In this document: piece after piece, positions 49,703 to 57,917 of the stretch
Position numbering within the stretch: position 1 is the stretch's first letter
How the letters are laid out: every line of letters begins with the position of its first letter
Assembly (NCBI GenBank): GCA_018228685.1
Contig: CP073691.1
Span: forward strand, 1,922,001 to 1,986,000
Direction of reading: 5' to 3'
DNA from: Clostridiaceae bacterium Marseille-Q4149
Lineage (GTDB): Bacteria; Bacillota; Clostridia; Oscillospirales; Oscillospiraceae
Length of the DNA stretch: 64,000 nucleotides
Made by a program: the position numbers and the translations under genes
Notes under the pieces: model-generated
What the model was told of the DNA's origin: nothing
Database searches by the model: none
What the model saw: the letters and a program-made list of their open reading frames with translations, nothing else

Positions 49703-49907
49703 ATGCTGGAGGATTGGACGATTTACTCTTGGTATTGCCCAAACTGTAAGACGCAGGTAGTGGGGCTAAAAAACAAGAAAAATCAAAGTTGTTTTCTGGG
49801 CATCCGTGTACAAGGCCATCTGCAGCATCAAGGATGCGCCAGAGGCTATTAGCAAGGCAAAGGCATGGCTGCACGAGCACGGTATGAGCCCTTATCTGGC
49901 GGGGTGA
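49703..49907 (+). pseudogene. Small zinc-ribbon gene with frameshift (second)
   Basis: An ATG after AAGGAG starts MLEDWTIYSWYCPNCKTQVVG. Near the AAAAAACAAGAAAAA run (about 49,770) the frame slips, and KVVFWASVYKAICSIKDAPEAISKAKAWLHEHG continues in another frame to a stop. The intact protein would be about 68 residues with one CxxC. Two neighbouring broken genes suggest decay of this segment. Confidence 0.6.
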
Positions 49908-50453
49908 TAGATTTCTCCCCCTTGATTTGTTTGAAGAACATCGAAGCGAGTTCCTATAACAACTGAATCAACGACATCACGACGGAACGGTCGGGCTGAA
50001 ACAGGGCCGCGCTAAATCTGCTTCCAGGTCACTTGATCGTGGGCAGCAGCCCGAACATGAACCGGTAGTTATTCCAGACATACGTGAGAGGCCACCGGCA
50101 AGGTAAGACACTATAGTTCTATCTATAGGTCTGCCTTGTCGGTGGCCTTTTTTTGTTTTTCACCGACATCACAAATACATATTCGCAGCCTGAAGTACAA
50201 GGGCCAAGGATACAAATACGCTGGTTTCAAATCTATTTGAAAAAGCAGTATGGGTACCCTTAGATTTCTGCGCCCTTTTTCAGGCAGGCAGCATCGGGAG
50301 TCCTTTTCGCCAGCGTAGTTGTGTCCTTTGGACCGCAGCAGGCGGAAAGGACTTTTTATGTGCGAACAGTGGCTCTGCTATATCGCTGAATACCCGTGAT
50401 CTCCGAATTTATGACTTTCAACCCAATTCAAAAATTCAAAGGAGAACACGGTA
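49908..50453 (+). other. Gene-free stretch with one terminator
   Basis: No supported gene is visible. A strong stem (AGGCCACCGGCAAGG/CCTTGTCGGTGGCCT, 50,090-50,147) followed by TTTTTTTG is a terminator, probably of the zinc-ribbon operon. The rest is an AT-rich leader to the sigma-like gene with no clear promoter. Confidence 0.5.
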
Positions 50454-51017
50454 ATGAAAAGAACATTTTTGGTAAAGAAGGATCCCACGATTGAAGCACA
50501 GGACAATTGGCTGATCATGGATTATCGCCAGTATGCGGCATGGAGAGAAACGGATGAAGGCAAGAATCGGGAAATCGTCTTTGGAAAGTTTGAGGCTTGT
50601 AGTGAAGACGACTCTATCATTTTCATGGAGTGCAATGAAAAAGTCAGCAAAGAGTTGAAAAAGGATTGCCATCGCAAGCAGTACATCCGAAGCCGAGACG
50701 CCGAAACACCGTTCCAAGTCATGTCTTACAGCACCATGACCATTCAAGAGTCTGAAATCTATGGAGAAGATGTTCTCGAAGATACAGAGTGCAATGTAGA
50801 GGAGTCGGTCATGCAGCGTATGGATATTGAGCGGGTCAGAACTGCACTGAAAATATTGACCACGGAAGAACGCGATATCATTATGAACTTCTACTTCTCG
50901 GAGAACCCCTTGTCGGGCGAAGCACTTGCGGAAAAATTTGCAACAACAAAGTCGAGCATTTACCGCAGAAGAGATCATGCGCTGAGGAAGCTGAAAAGCA
51001 TTCTGGGCAATGCGTAA
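50454..51017 (+). CDS. Sigma-70-like factor of element 2
   Basis: The 187-residue protein begins MKRTFLVKKDPTIEAQDN. Its C-terminal 65 residues form a region-4-type helix-turn-helix (LKILTTEERDIIMNFYFSENPLSGEALAEKFATTKSSIYRRRDHALRKLK). The N-terminal part lacks a clear region 2. Such proteins are the regulatory sigma-like genes of Tn916-type elements. It precedes the xis region, interrupted by a minus-strand ATPase gene. Confidence 0.75.
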   Translation: MKRTFLVKKDPTIEAQDNWLIMDYRQYAAWRETDEGKNREIVFGKFEACSEDDSIIFMECNEKVSKELKKDCHRKQYIRSRDAETPFQVMSYSTMTIQESEIYGEDVLEDTECNVEESVMQRMDIERVRTALKILTTEERDIIMNFYFSENPLSGEALAEKFATTKSSIYRRRDHALRKLKSILGNA

Positions 51018-51018
51018 A

Positions 51019-51042
51019 AAGCACCTGCCGAAGCAGGTGCTT
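51019..51042. terminator. Bidirectional terminator between convergent genes
   Basis: AAGCACCTGCC and GGCAGGTGCTT-type arms form a tight stem between the sigma-like gene and the convergent ATPase gene. Confidence 0.8.
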
Positions 51043-51051
51043 GGATACAGA

Positions 51052-52275
51052 TTAGATTAGGTTGCTCGGAATAAAACAGTTATCCGCATCAATCGGTATC
51101 GGCTCCTGGCACATGCAGATGATGCCTCCGTTGCCACGGGTCAAAGAAGCCTTGTCAATTACGCTGTACTTTTTGATCTCCCGTCGGTCGGGCGCTGCAC
51201 TCTTTTTGATTTCCAACGGATGAATGACATTGTTTTCCTCAACGAACACATCAATTTCCTTTGCATTGGAATCCCGGAAGTAAGTGAGGTTTACCTTGGA
51301 CTTTGCGTAGGCGTAGTTCTTGACCAGCTCCATCACAACATAGTTCTCGTAGTAATGGCCGCTTGCAGCGCCGTTTCGCAGCGTATCCGGCGTTAGCCAC
51401 ATGGAAAGATACGCACATAGTCCTGTATCGCAGAAATACAGCTTCGGTGTTTTGCTGAGGCGTTTGAGCTCGTTGTTGGAATAGGGGGCTAACAGATAGA
51501 TGATGTTCAATCCAACGAGGATTTTCAGCCACTCTTTTGCGGTACTCGGTGCAATGTCGGCAGATTCAGCCAATGTGGAATAATTGACCTGCTCCGAAAC
51601 AAGAGAAGCACAGCCCACAAGAAATTTGCGGAAACGAACGGTGTCGGTGATGCCGCCGGCTTCGGTAGCATCACGCATCAAGTAGGTGTCAACATAGGAA
51701 TTGAAATATTCCAGCCGGAGTTCGTCGTCCACGCCCTGTACCTGGGGCATACCGCCTTCCCAAATATGATTGAAAACTTGAATCACATCATTTTTGGGCA
51801 GTTTACGCTGCCTTGCCTGTAAGGTAGCAAGCGAAAAGTCCAAATCCGTGTCAAACACAAGTCCTGCTTTTTCTCTTGCGGACAAGCCGTACAGCTCCAA
51901 AATGCCGATTCTTCCGGCGAGTGTCTCGCGTACTCGTTTCATCATATTGTACTGCTGCGAACCGGTCAGCCAAATGAGACCTTTTTCGCCGCTCTCATCG
52001 CAAATAATTTTGATTTGCTCGAACAGCTCCGGCGCTTTCTGCACCTCATCAATAAGGACCGGCGGCTTATAGGTCTGAAAGAACAGCACGGGGTCAGACT
52101 GTGCGAGCTCTCTCGCCATTGTATTGTCCATCGTGACATAGGTCCTGTCGCTCCCTGCAAGGTGCTTTAACATCGTCGTTTTGCCGACCTGTCTTGCGCC
52201 CGTAACAAGGATAACCTTGAAAAAATCATTGAGCTTTAAGAACTTGCGCTCAAGCTCTCGTGTAATGTATGCCAT
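51052..52275 (-). CDS. AAA_14/DUF4143-type ATPase with PD-(D/E)XK-like C-terminus
   Basis: Walker A VTGARQVGKTTML (about residues 24-36) and Walker B PPVLIDEVQKAPELF (about 70-84) identify an AAA_14 ATPase; the C-terminal DUF4143 part has KEIDVFVEENNVIHPLEIKKS, which fits a PD-(D/E)XK nuclease fold. These single-gene ATPases are common in gut bacterial accessory DNA and their function is unknown. It lies on the strand opposite to its neighbours and looks like an insertion into the sigma-xis operon. Confidence 0.85.
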   Translation of the reverse strand: MAYITRELERKFLKLNDFFKVILVTGARQVGKTTMLKHLAGSDRTYVTMDNTMARELAQSDPVLFFQTYKPPVLIDEVQKAPELFEQIKIICDESGEKGLIWLTGSQQYNMMKRVRETLAGRIGILELYGLSAREKAGLVFDTDLDFSLATLQARQRKLPKNDVIQVFNHIWEGGMPQVQGVDDELRLEYFNSYVDTYLMRDATEAGGITDTVRFRKFLVGCASLVSEQVNYSTLAESADIAPSTAKEWLKILVGLNIIYLLAPYSNNELKRLSKTPKLYFCDTGLCAYLSMWLTPDTLRNGAASGHYYENYVVMELVKNYAYAKSKVNLTYFRDSNAKEIDVFVEENNVIHPLEIKKSAAPDRREIKKYSVIDKASLTRGNGGIICMCQEPIPIDADNCFIPSNLI

Positions 52276-52486
52276 AATGCGCCTCCTGATTTTAAGGAAA
52301 ATCTACGGTCAATCATATTTTATCATAGCATTTCAGCTTGGTCAAGAGAATATACGCATATACGCAATGTGGACTTGAATTTTTCTTTTTGTGCAGTGCT
52401 GACGCAGGGCGTTTACGCCATTTTGTTGGCCAGTTAGTGAAGCTGAGCCAAAATATTTTAGAAAATTAGTAAAAGTAGCGGGAAAA

Positions 52487-52520
52487 TCGCAAAAAAATTC
52501 GGCAAAAAGAAAGTGAGAGG
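52487..52520. repeat. AT-rich repeat, second copy
   Basis: Nearly identical to 44,772-44,807 (TCGCAAAAAAATTCGGCAAA, then AGAAAGTGAGAGG). It lies 34 bases ahead of the HhH-like gene, where the first copy lies ahead of the parA leader. Confidence 0.65.
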
Positions 52521-52553
52521 GCAATCTCATAAAACCCGGTAGGAGTGATTTAC

Positions 52554-53030
52554 ATGAACAACAAAATAAACATCAACCCCAGCTCGACAAAGTGGCTCGA
52601 AAAAGATGATCGGGCCATCGCTGATTACTTTTGCGATTTGGGCTTCCGTTCCCTGAAGCAGATCCTTAACATGCGTGTTTTCGACCTGATGAATATGCAG
52701 GGTCTGAACGCTGTCCGAGTCGAGGAAGTTATTACTTGCCTTTACAAATGGTTGAACCCCAACACAGCTATCGATGAGGCAATCTATAACGGCATGATGT
52801 TGCAACCCTTCCACTATACCTCATGGAGAAAAGTACATAAAGACCTTTCGGCAATCAAAGTCAGTGATCTGGTGCTGACCCCCGGCATCAACATGAAAGC
52901 TATCCAGCATTTCTATGATGCGATCTGTAAGGCGTTTTTCAAATCGGAGGAATACAACTGGAGATGGTACAAGTTCCGAAACAGAAGTGAATATGTGACC
53001 TATCTCCTGAAACACGAGGAGGCGGAATAA
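52554..53030 (+). CDS. Hypothetical protein with RpoA-CTD-like helix-hairpin-helix segment
   Basis: The ATG after AGGAG gives MNNKININPSSTKWLEK. Residues 25-70 (DLGFRSLKQILNMRVFDLMNMQGLNAVRVEEVITCL) resemble the helix-hairpin-helix of RNA polymerase alpha C-terminal domains. A second weaker repeat follows (DLSAIKVSDLVLTPGINMKAIQHF). It ends just before the xis start, so the two are co-translated. A DNA-binding role in excision or its control is an inference. Confidence 0.6.
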   Translation: MNNKININPSSTKWLEKDDRAIADYFCDLGFRSLKQILNMRVFDLMNMQGLNAVRVEEVITCLYKWLNPNTAIDEAIYNGMMLQPFHYTSWRKVHKDLSAIKVSDLVLTPGINMKAIQHFYDAICKAFFKSEEYNWRWYKFRNRSEYVTYLLKHEEAE

Positions 53031-53243
53031 ATGACGAGAACAGAAAAAGAAAATCTCGTTCCTGTTTGGGAGCGCATTACCATTAGTCTGGAAGAAGCTG
53101 CCGCATATAGCGGTATCGGCGTGAGGAAGCTGCGGGATATGACCGATAAGCCCGAATGCAACTATGTTATCTGGGTTGGAAACCGTAGAATGATCAAGCG
53201 GAAAAAGTTCGATGAATACCTTGAGTCGGCCTATTCTGTATGA
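53031..53243 (+). CDS. xis: Tn916-type excisionase
   Basis: The 70-residue protein VPVWERITISLEEAAAYSGIG...NYVIWVGNRRMIKRKKFDEYL closely follows the Tn916 Xis pattern (IPIWERYTLTIEEAS...GNRIQIKRKQFE). Xis bends DNA at element ends to favour excision by the tyrosine integrase. In Tn916 relatives int follows xis directly; here a short gap, a terminator and unrelated genes follow, so the integrase has been lost. Confidence 0.9.
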   Translation: MTRTEKENLVPVWERITISLEEAAAYSGIGVRKLRDMTDKPECNYVIWVGNRRMIKRKKFDEYLESAYSV

Positions 53244-53311
53244 GTCAAGTATGCAATTTGCTTGATATGGGCTGATTCGCAACATTGCTCAAAAGAACAA
53301 TGGAAAGTAAA

Positions 53312-53340
53312 AAGAGGAACTGCGACTTGCAGTTCCTCTT
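53312..53340 (+). terminator. Terminator after xis
   Basis: AAGAGGAACTGC pairs with GCAGTTCCTCTT. The following tract (AGTTCTTTTG) is only moderately T-rich. Confidence 0.65.
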
Positions 53341-53391
53341 AGTTCTTTTGATTCGTTTTTACTGCATGGGAAGCAGCATATTGAGTGCGTC

Positions 53392-53631
53392 TTGCTTTGC
53401 TCGCTCATCTATACTATATTAAATTATACTACCGGAAGAAAGTTTTTTAAAGATCAGCCTGAATTACTCAGGCGATATGAACGCAACGAGGCACGATATA
53501 TCTTGCAGCTTCCGAAGAACTACGATACAATAAGCATAAACTTCGGCATTGATAAGAATGAGATGAAGCTGCTGGTGATTGCCCTTGCCGAGCTTGATCT
53601 GACCATAGATGAATGGCTCTGCTTTAGATGA
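53392..53631 (+). CDS. Hypothetical fragment, about 79 aa
   Basis: The frame has no ribosome site at its TTG start and its conserved-looking part (FKDQPELLRRYERNEARYILQLPKNYDTISINFGIDKNEMKLLVIALAELD) begins about 18 residues in. It may be the 3' end of a truncated gene. No family is recognised. Confidence 0.35.
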   Translation: MLCSLIYTILNYTTGRKFFKDQPELLRRYERNEARYILQLPKNYDTISINFGIDKNEMKLLVIALAELDLTIDEWLCFR

Positions 53632-53690
53632 AAGAGTTGATTCTGGCCGACAAACTATCCATGGAAAATAGAGGCGAAAAATAAGAAATT

Positions 53691-54416
53691 ATGCGTTACT
53701 ATGTTGTCTCCGATATTCACGGCTACTATACGCAGATGAAATCTGCATTGGAAAAGGCAGGCTTCTTTTCCGATACAACTCCTCATAAGTTGATCATGCT
53801 CGGAGATTTATTTGATCGAGGGCATGAGGCGAAACAGCTTCAGCAGTTCATATTGGAGCAGATGGAGCAAGACAAGATAATTCTCATTCGTGGAAACCAT
53901 GAGGACCTATTTGTGGAGCTTGTGACCACGGATGCAGGGATGCCATATAACTATCACAAATCAAACGGAACTTATGATACTGCACTCCAGTTGACGGGCT
54001 TTGATCCAGTGATGGCATCTATACGCCATTATGATTTTGCCGATGCAGCGAAAGACACACCGTTTTACAAAGAGATTATCCCAGCGATGCTTGATTACTT
54101 TGAGACGGAACACTATGTTTTCACGCATGGCTGGATACCAAGCATTCCGAACAGGGATAAAAGCTACAGCTATATTTCTTCTTGGAGAGAAGCAGACCGT
54201 GAGCAATGGAATCGAGCAAGATGGTTCAATGGCATGGATGCAGCACAGAACGCAGATGAGAATAAGACCATTGTTTGCGGACACTGGCATACTTCGTATG
54301 GCCATAGATGCCTGTACAGCGTTCAGTGGAAAGGTAAATTGTCTTGTGATAGAGGCTTAACGGCGTGGCGTAGTACGGGATTGAACTTTGCATATCCGTT
54401 TATAACCACGCTTTAG
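53691..54416 (+). CDS. Calcineurin-like metallophosphoesterase
   Basis: The motifs of the PPP-type metallophosphoesterases are all present: VSDIHG (residue 7 on), MLGDLFDRG (about 35-43), RGNHED (about 66-71), THGWIP and CGHWHTSYGH. The length of 241 residues fits bacterial Ser/Thr phosphatase or Ap4A-hydrolase-like enzymes. The substrate cannot be told. It lies at the right end of the decayed element, next to the target gene, and is likely cargo. Confidence 0.85.
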   Translation: MRYYVVSDIHGYYTQMKSALEKAGFFSDTTPHKLIMLGDLFDRGHEAKQLQQFILEQMEQDKIILIRGNHEDLFVELVTTDAGMPYNYHKSNGTYDTALQLTGFDPVMASIRHYDFADAAKDTPFYKEIIPAMLDYFETEHYVFTHGWIPSIPNRDKSYSYISSWREADREQWNRARWFNGMDAAQNADENKTIVCGHWHTSYGHRCLYSVQWKGKLSCDRGLTAWRSTGLNFAYPFITTL

Positions 54417-54719
54417 ATGGGCACAATAAAAAGAGTGAATGTAAGCAGAGTATTGAAGTTTTTTCTGAATTCCTTACGGGACGACCTGAAACCCATTGAA
54501 ATTCTGAGATTCTACTGTTATAATATTAACTACAATCTTTCGGAGGTGCGAAAGGTTGTAGTTGCACCACATACACCACTTGGAGCAGCAATATGGTGTA
54601 TACTTTCAGCAGGGAAATGTACAGAGTTATCACACACGGGAAAATGTGACCTGTAAGCAAAGCACAGTATTAACAGGGCTTCTACACAGCTATTCCATGT
54701 GAGGAATCTTATCCCCACA
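54417..54719 (+). other. Right-end junction region, no supported gene
   Basis: A 79-codon frame starting at the phosphoesterase stop has no ribosome site or motif and I do not accept it. The stretch ends in the 17-base block shared with 44,010-44,026 and probably contains the right end of the element. Confidence 0.45.
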
Positions 54720-55175
54720 ATGAAGCCGTTGGATACCGACAAGAAGCCCGCAAAGCCCGCCGAGGCCGCTCCCGCCGCCCCTGTCGTGGAGGCGAAGATC
54801 GACTTCTCCAACGTGCAGATCGAACCGCTGTTCACCGACCTGGTGGATTTCGACACCTTCTCCAAGTCCGATTTCCGGGCCGTGAAGGTCAAGGAATGCG
54901 AGGCCGTGAAGAAGTCCAAGAAGCTCTTAAAGTTCGTTTTGGACGACGGCACCGGCACGGACCGGGTGATCCTCTCCGGCATCCACGAGTATTATGAGCC
55001 GGAGGAGCTGGTAGGCAAGACCTGCATCGCCATCACGAACCTCCCGCCCCGGCCCATGATGGGCATCGAGTCCTGCGGTATGCTCATCTCCGCCGTGCAT
55101 CACGAAAACGGCGAAGAAAAGCTGCATTTGCTGATGGTCGATCCCCACATCCCCGCCGGAGCCAAGCTCTATTGA
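54720..55175 (+). CDS. metG: MetRS C-terminal (EMAP/tRNA-binding) domain, host copy C
   Basis: The sequence from MKPLDTDKKPAKPAE reads through the OB-fold tRNA-binding domain of MetRS to AKLY, with GC-rich codon use like the host genes. No good ribosome site precedes it, and in many bacteria this domain is the C-terminus of MetRS, so it is probably the detached 3' part of metG, separated from the catalytic part by the inserted elements. It could also be a stand-alone gene whose start was lost. The 42-base core around SCGMLISAVHHENG is identical to copy A. Confidence 0.7.
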   Translation: MKPLDTDKKPAKPAEAAPAAPVVEAKIDFSNVQIEPLFTDLVDFDTFSKSDFRAVKVKECEAVKKSKKLLKFVLDDGTGTDRVILSGIHEYYEPEELVGKTCIAITNLPPRPMMGIESCGMLISAVHHENGEEKLHLLMVDPHIPAGAKLY

Positions 55176-55186
55176 TGACCCCTGAA

Positions 55187-55210
55187 GCCCTCCGGCGAAA
55201 GCCGGAGGGC
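55187..55210 (+). terminator. Terminator after the metG domain
   Basis: GCCCTCCGGC pairs with GCCGGAGGGC around GAAA; the T-tract is weak. Confidence 0.6.
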
Positions 55211-55234
55211 TTATATGAGAGAAGAAGGATGAAA

Positions 55235-55933
55235 ATGGAGAGAGAACACACGAAAGTACTTGATTTTGAAGCCGTCCGGGCCATTGCAGCCGAGACTCCG
55301 GACAGCGAGCTCATCCGCTGAGTGGACGAGGCCCTGCGGGAAAAGTCCGGCTACACCCTGCCCCCCAAAATCCACATCTCCCAGCAGGACGGCGACTATT
55401 ACAACGTCATGCCCTGCATCTATGAGCGGGGCAACCTGGCCATGGTGAAGATGATCGGCCGCCACGGCCACGAAAACCGCATCATGGACCTGTTCCGTCA
55501 GGACCCGGACGTGCATTTCGTCCTGTGCGACACCTATGAGGAGGTCATCGGCGGCTCTGACCTGGTGATCTCCGCCATTACCAAGGTTACGGAGAACTTC
55601 GTCACCGACGAATACTTCAAGGAGGGCTGCACCGTCATCCCCATCTGCACCATGGGCTTCCAGAACTGCGACCTGTTCTTCGACCGGGTGTTCACCGATG
55701 AAATTGAGCAGATCCGGGGCTTCAGGTATTTTGACCACTTCGCCCCCGTCACCACCAACGTCACCGACGTGCTCAACGGTGCCGCCCCCGGCCGCACGGA
55801 CAATGTCCAGCGCATCCTGGTGTATAACTACGGCATCGCCATCCATGACCTGGTCTTTGCCGCCAACATCTATGGCCGCGCCGCCGTTCCCGACACACCG
55901 TATCACTACTGTCGGAAAAAATACTTTATCTGA
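55235..55933 (+). pseudogene. Ornithine cyclodeaminase-like gene, broken
   Basis: The frame from MEREHTKVLDFEAVRAIA meets TGA at codon 29 (55,319-55,321) and continues in frame as VDEALREKSGYTLPPKIHI, then the Rossmann part (TYEEVIGGSDLVISAITK) and tail of the ornithine cyclodeaminase/mu-crystallin family. About 230 residues remain, against 310-340 usual; a block after the CIYERGNLAMVK region is missing. A nonsense codon plus an internal deletion mark a pseudogene. Confidence 0.75.
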
Positions 55934-56022
55934 TGCTTTTAGCGCACTATATTGTGTGAAAGCGCTATAAAAAGCTGCGGCGAAATGCTCTCTGCTGGTA
56001 AGACAGTAAAATCAAATTTCTT

Positions 56023-56054
56023 GGAACAGGCATGATTTCGGTCATGCCTGTTCC
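56023..56054 (+). terminator. Terminator downstream of the broken gene
   Basis: GGAACAGGCATGA pairs with TCATGCCTGTTCC, followed by GCTTTT. Confidence 0.8.
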
Positions 56055-56177
56055 GCTTTTAGCAGCTCGTCCAAGGGGATGTAGCCTACGAGGTCATGTT
56101 CGATATGTACCCTCTGCCTGCTGCTCCTGTTCATGAATTCGCTGTTGCAGACCCTTGCCCCGCCGCCGGTGTCAAGG

Positions 56178-56206
56178 TTTACAAAGTCGTTTTTTTCTGC
56201 TACAAT
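56178..56206 (+). promoter_or_regulatory. deoC promoter
   Basis: TTTACA and TACAAT are separated by 17 bp, 53 bases before the start codon. Confidence 0.75.
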
Positions 56207-56258
56207 GGAATTGTATCCGCAAAAATATGTACGGCATCCGAAAGGAGATCATTTTATT

Positions 56259-56924
56259 ATGAACAACGAACTCAAGCCCATTCTGGCCCGGGTGGACCAC
56301 ACCCTGCTGTCCCAGACGGCTACCTGGGACCAGATCCGGGCCATCTGCGACGATGGCGTGAAGTACGGCTGCGCCAGCGTGTGCATCCCCGCCTCCTATG
56401 TGAAGCAGGCGGCGGAGTATGTGGCGGGCAAGATCGCCGTGTGCACCGTCATCGGCTTCCCCAACGGCTACGACACCACCGCCTCCAAGTGCTTCCAGGC
56501 CACCGACGCCGTGAACAACGGCGCGTCCGAGATCGACATGGTCATCAACATCGGCTGGGTGAAGGATGGCCTGTATGACCGGGTGCTGGACGAGATCCGC
56601 GCCGTAAAGGCCCACTGCCAGGGCAAGCTGCTGAAGGTCATCATCGAGACCTGCCTGCTCACCGACGCCGAAAAGGTGGAGATGTGCCGGGTGGTGTCTG
56701 AGTCCGGCGCGGACTATATCAAGACCTCCACCGGCTTCGGCGGCGGCGGAGCCACCCGAGAGGACGTGGCCCTGTTCAAGGCAAACGTTGCTCCCCATGT
56801 GAAGATCAAGGCCGCCGGCGGCATCGCCAACCTGGACGACGCCCGGGACTTCATCGCCCTGGGGGCCGACCGTCTGGGCACCAGCCGCATCGTCAAGGCC
56901 GTGAAGGCCCTGGAGCAGGAATAA
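56259..56924 (+). CDS. deoC: Deoxyribose-phosphate aldolase
   Basis: The ATG after AAAGGAG gives [19 protein letters not shown]. Class I aldolase features are present: [20 protein letters not shown] and the Schiff-base lysine in YIKTSTGF (about residue 155), then KAAGGIANL. The enzyme splits deoxyribose-5-phosphate to acetaldehyde and glyceraldehyde-3-phosphate. At 221 residues it is full length. With the purine nucleoside phosphorylase that follows it forms a nucleoside catabolism unit. Confidence 0.97.
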   Translation: MNNELKPILARVDHTLLSQTATWDQIRAICDDGVKYGCASVCIPASYVKQAAEYVAGKIAVCTVIGFPNGYDTTASKCFQATDAVNNGASEIDMVINIGWVKDGLYDRVLDEIRAVKAHCQGKLLKVIIETCLLTDAEKVEMCRVVSESGADYIKTSTGFGGGGATREDVALFKANVAPHVKIKAAGGIANLDDARDFIALGADRLGTSRIVKAVKALEQE

Positions 56925-56932
56925 TACACCCC

Positions 56933-57036
56933 CTGTCATTCGTAGGGGCGGACGACTCTGTCCGCCCCGGAAAATCCCTGCGTCTCAAGAGCCGGAGAAG
57001 CGGATTGCCGCGTCGCTTCGCTCCTCGCAATGACAG
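56933..57036. repeat. REP/MITE-like repeat with terminal inverted repeats
   Basis: The 104-bp unit starts CTGTCATT and ends AATGACAG. It contains two internal palindromes: GGGGCGGACGA/TCTGTCCGCCCC and the GCGTCGCTTCGCTCCTCGC block, a common bacterial REP-like sequence. It carries no gene and separates deoC from deoD. Confidence 0.75.
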
Positions 57037-57081
57037 ACCAGTCTCATTATAATTATATAGGATATAAGGAGGAACTCAGCC

Positions 57082-57801
57082 ATGTCTACCCCCCACAACA
57101 GCGCCGCCCCCGGCGCGTTTGCCAAAACCGTTCTGATGCCCGGCGATCCCCTGCGCTCTCAGTTCATCGCCGAAACCTTCCTGGAAAACCCCGTGCTGGT
57201 GAACAACGTCCGGGGCGTCCAGGGCTACACCGGCGCCTATAAGGGCGTGCCCGTCTCCGTGATGGCCTCCGGCATGGGAATGCCCTCCATCGGCATCTAC
57301 TCCCATGAGCTGTACACCCAGTACGGCGTGGAGAACATCATCCGCGTGGGCTCCGCCGGTGCTCTGCGGGCGGACCTGGAGCTGGGCAGCGTGGTGGCCG
57401 GTCAGGGCGCCTGCACCAACTCCAGCTTCGCCGACCAGTATGAGCTGGGGGTCCACTATGCCCCCATTGCCGACTTCGACCTGCTGATGGCCGCCGTGGA
57501 GTCCGCCCGGGAGCTGGGCGTGAAGATGCCCGTGGGCAATCTGTACTCCTCCGACACCTTCTATGACGCCGCCGGCCGCAACGACCGCATGAAGAAGATG
57601 GGCGTCATGGCCGTGGAGATGGAGGCCGCCGCCCTGTACTGCACCGCCGCCTTCCTGGGCAAGCGGGCCCTGGCCATCTGCTCCATCAGTGACAACCTGG
57701 TGCTGGGCACCGAGCTGACCCCCCAGGAGCGGCAGACCACCTTCACCAACATGATGAAGATCGGCCTGGAGGCCGCCGTGAAAATGGCCCAGCGGGGTTA
57801 A
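57082..57801 (+). CDS. deoD: Purine nucleoside phosphorylase (DeoD type)
   Basis: AAGGAGG precedes MSTPHNSAAPGAFAKTVLMPGDPLR. The GDPLR phosphate loop, VRVGSAGAL-like block (IIRVGSAGALRADL) and AVEMEAAALY are hallmarks of hexameric DeoD phosphorylases. It converts purine (deoxy)nucleosides and phosphate to base and sugar-1-phosphate, feeding DeoC after mutase action. No phosphopentomutase gene is in view. Length 239 is normal. Confidence 0.97.
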   Translation: MSTPHNSAAPGAFAKTVLMPGDPLRSQFIAETFLENPVLVNNVRGVQGYTGAYKGVPVSVMASGMGMPSIGIYSHELYTQYGVENIIRVGSAGALRADLELGSVVAGQGACTNSSFADQYELGVHYAPIADFDLLMAAVESARELGVKMPVGNLYSSDTFYDAAGRNDRMKKMGVMAVEMEAAALYCTAAFLGKRALAICSISDNLVLGTELTPQERQTTFTNMMKIGLEAAVKMAQRG

Positions 57802-57835
57802 GTCCGGCGAAAGACAGAACTTAGCACAAAAAAGG

Positions 57836-57864
57836 TTGCACTTTTCACCCCACCCTGCTATAAT
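57836..57864 (+). promoter_or_regulatory. Promoter of the BMP lipoprotein gene
   Basis: TTGCAC and TATAAT are separated by 17 bp, about 50 bases before the start codon. Confidence 0.8.
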
Positions 57865-57917
57865 GTGCTTATAAGGGGCGTTTCGCGCCCAAAATTAAAA
57901 AGGAAGGTAGATTCACC

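Larger units (their letters stand above)
44010..54720. mobile_element. Decayed integrated element (element 2)
   Basis: This lower-GC segment lies between two copies of the MetRS C-terminal domain gene. It contains ParA, a LexA-like repressor, a sigma-like factor and a Tn916-type excisionase, which are typical element genes. It lacks an integrase, ParB and any transfer gene, and it has two frameshifted small genes. A third, partial copy of the target-gene linker at 46,353 suggests it may be two remnants joined together. The boundaries are inferred from the duplicated target gene. Confidence 0.6.

Noticed and set aside
54417..54656. A 79-codon frame after the phosphoesterase gene
   Set aside because: It starts at the stop codon of that gene without its own ribosome site and has no recognisable motif.
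55319..55321. In-frame TGA as a selenocysteine codon in the cyclodeaminase-like gene
   Set aside because: The family has no known selenoprotein members and the gene also lacks an internal section.
56043..56185. Minus-strand 47-codon open stretch ([17 protein letters not shown]) upstream of deoC
   Set aside because: It has a coding look and could be the end of a lost gene, but no start or family is visible and it overlaps the deoC promoter.
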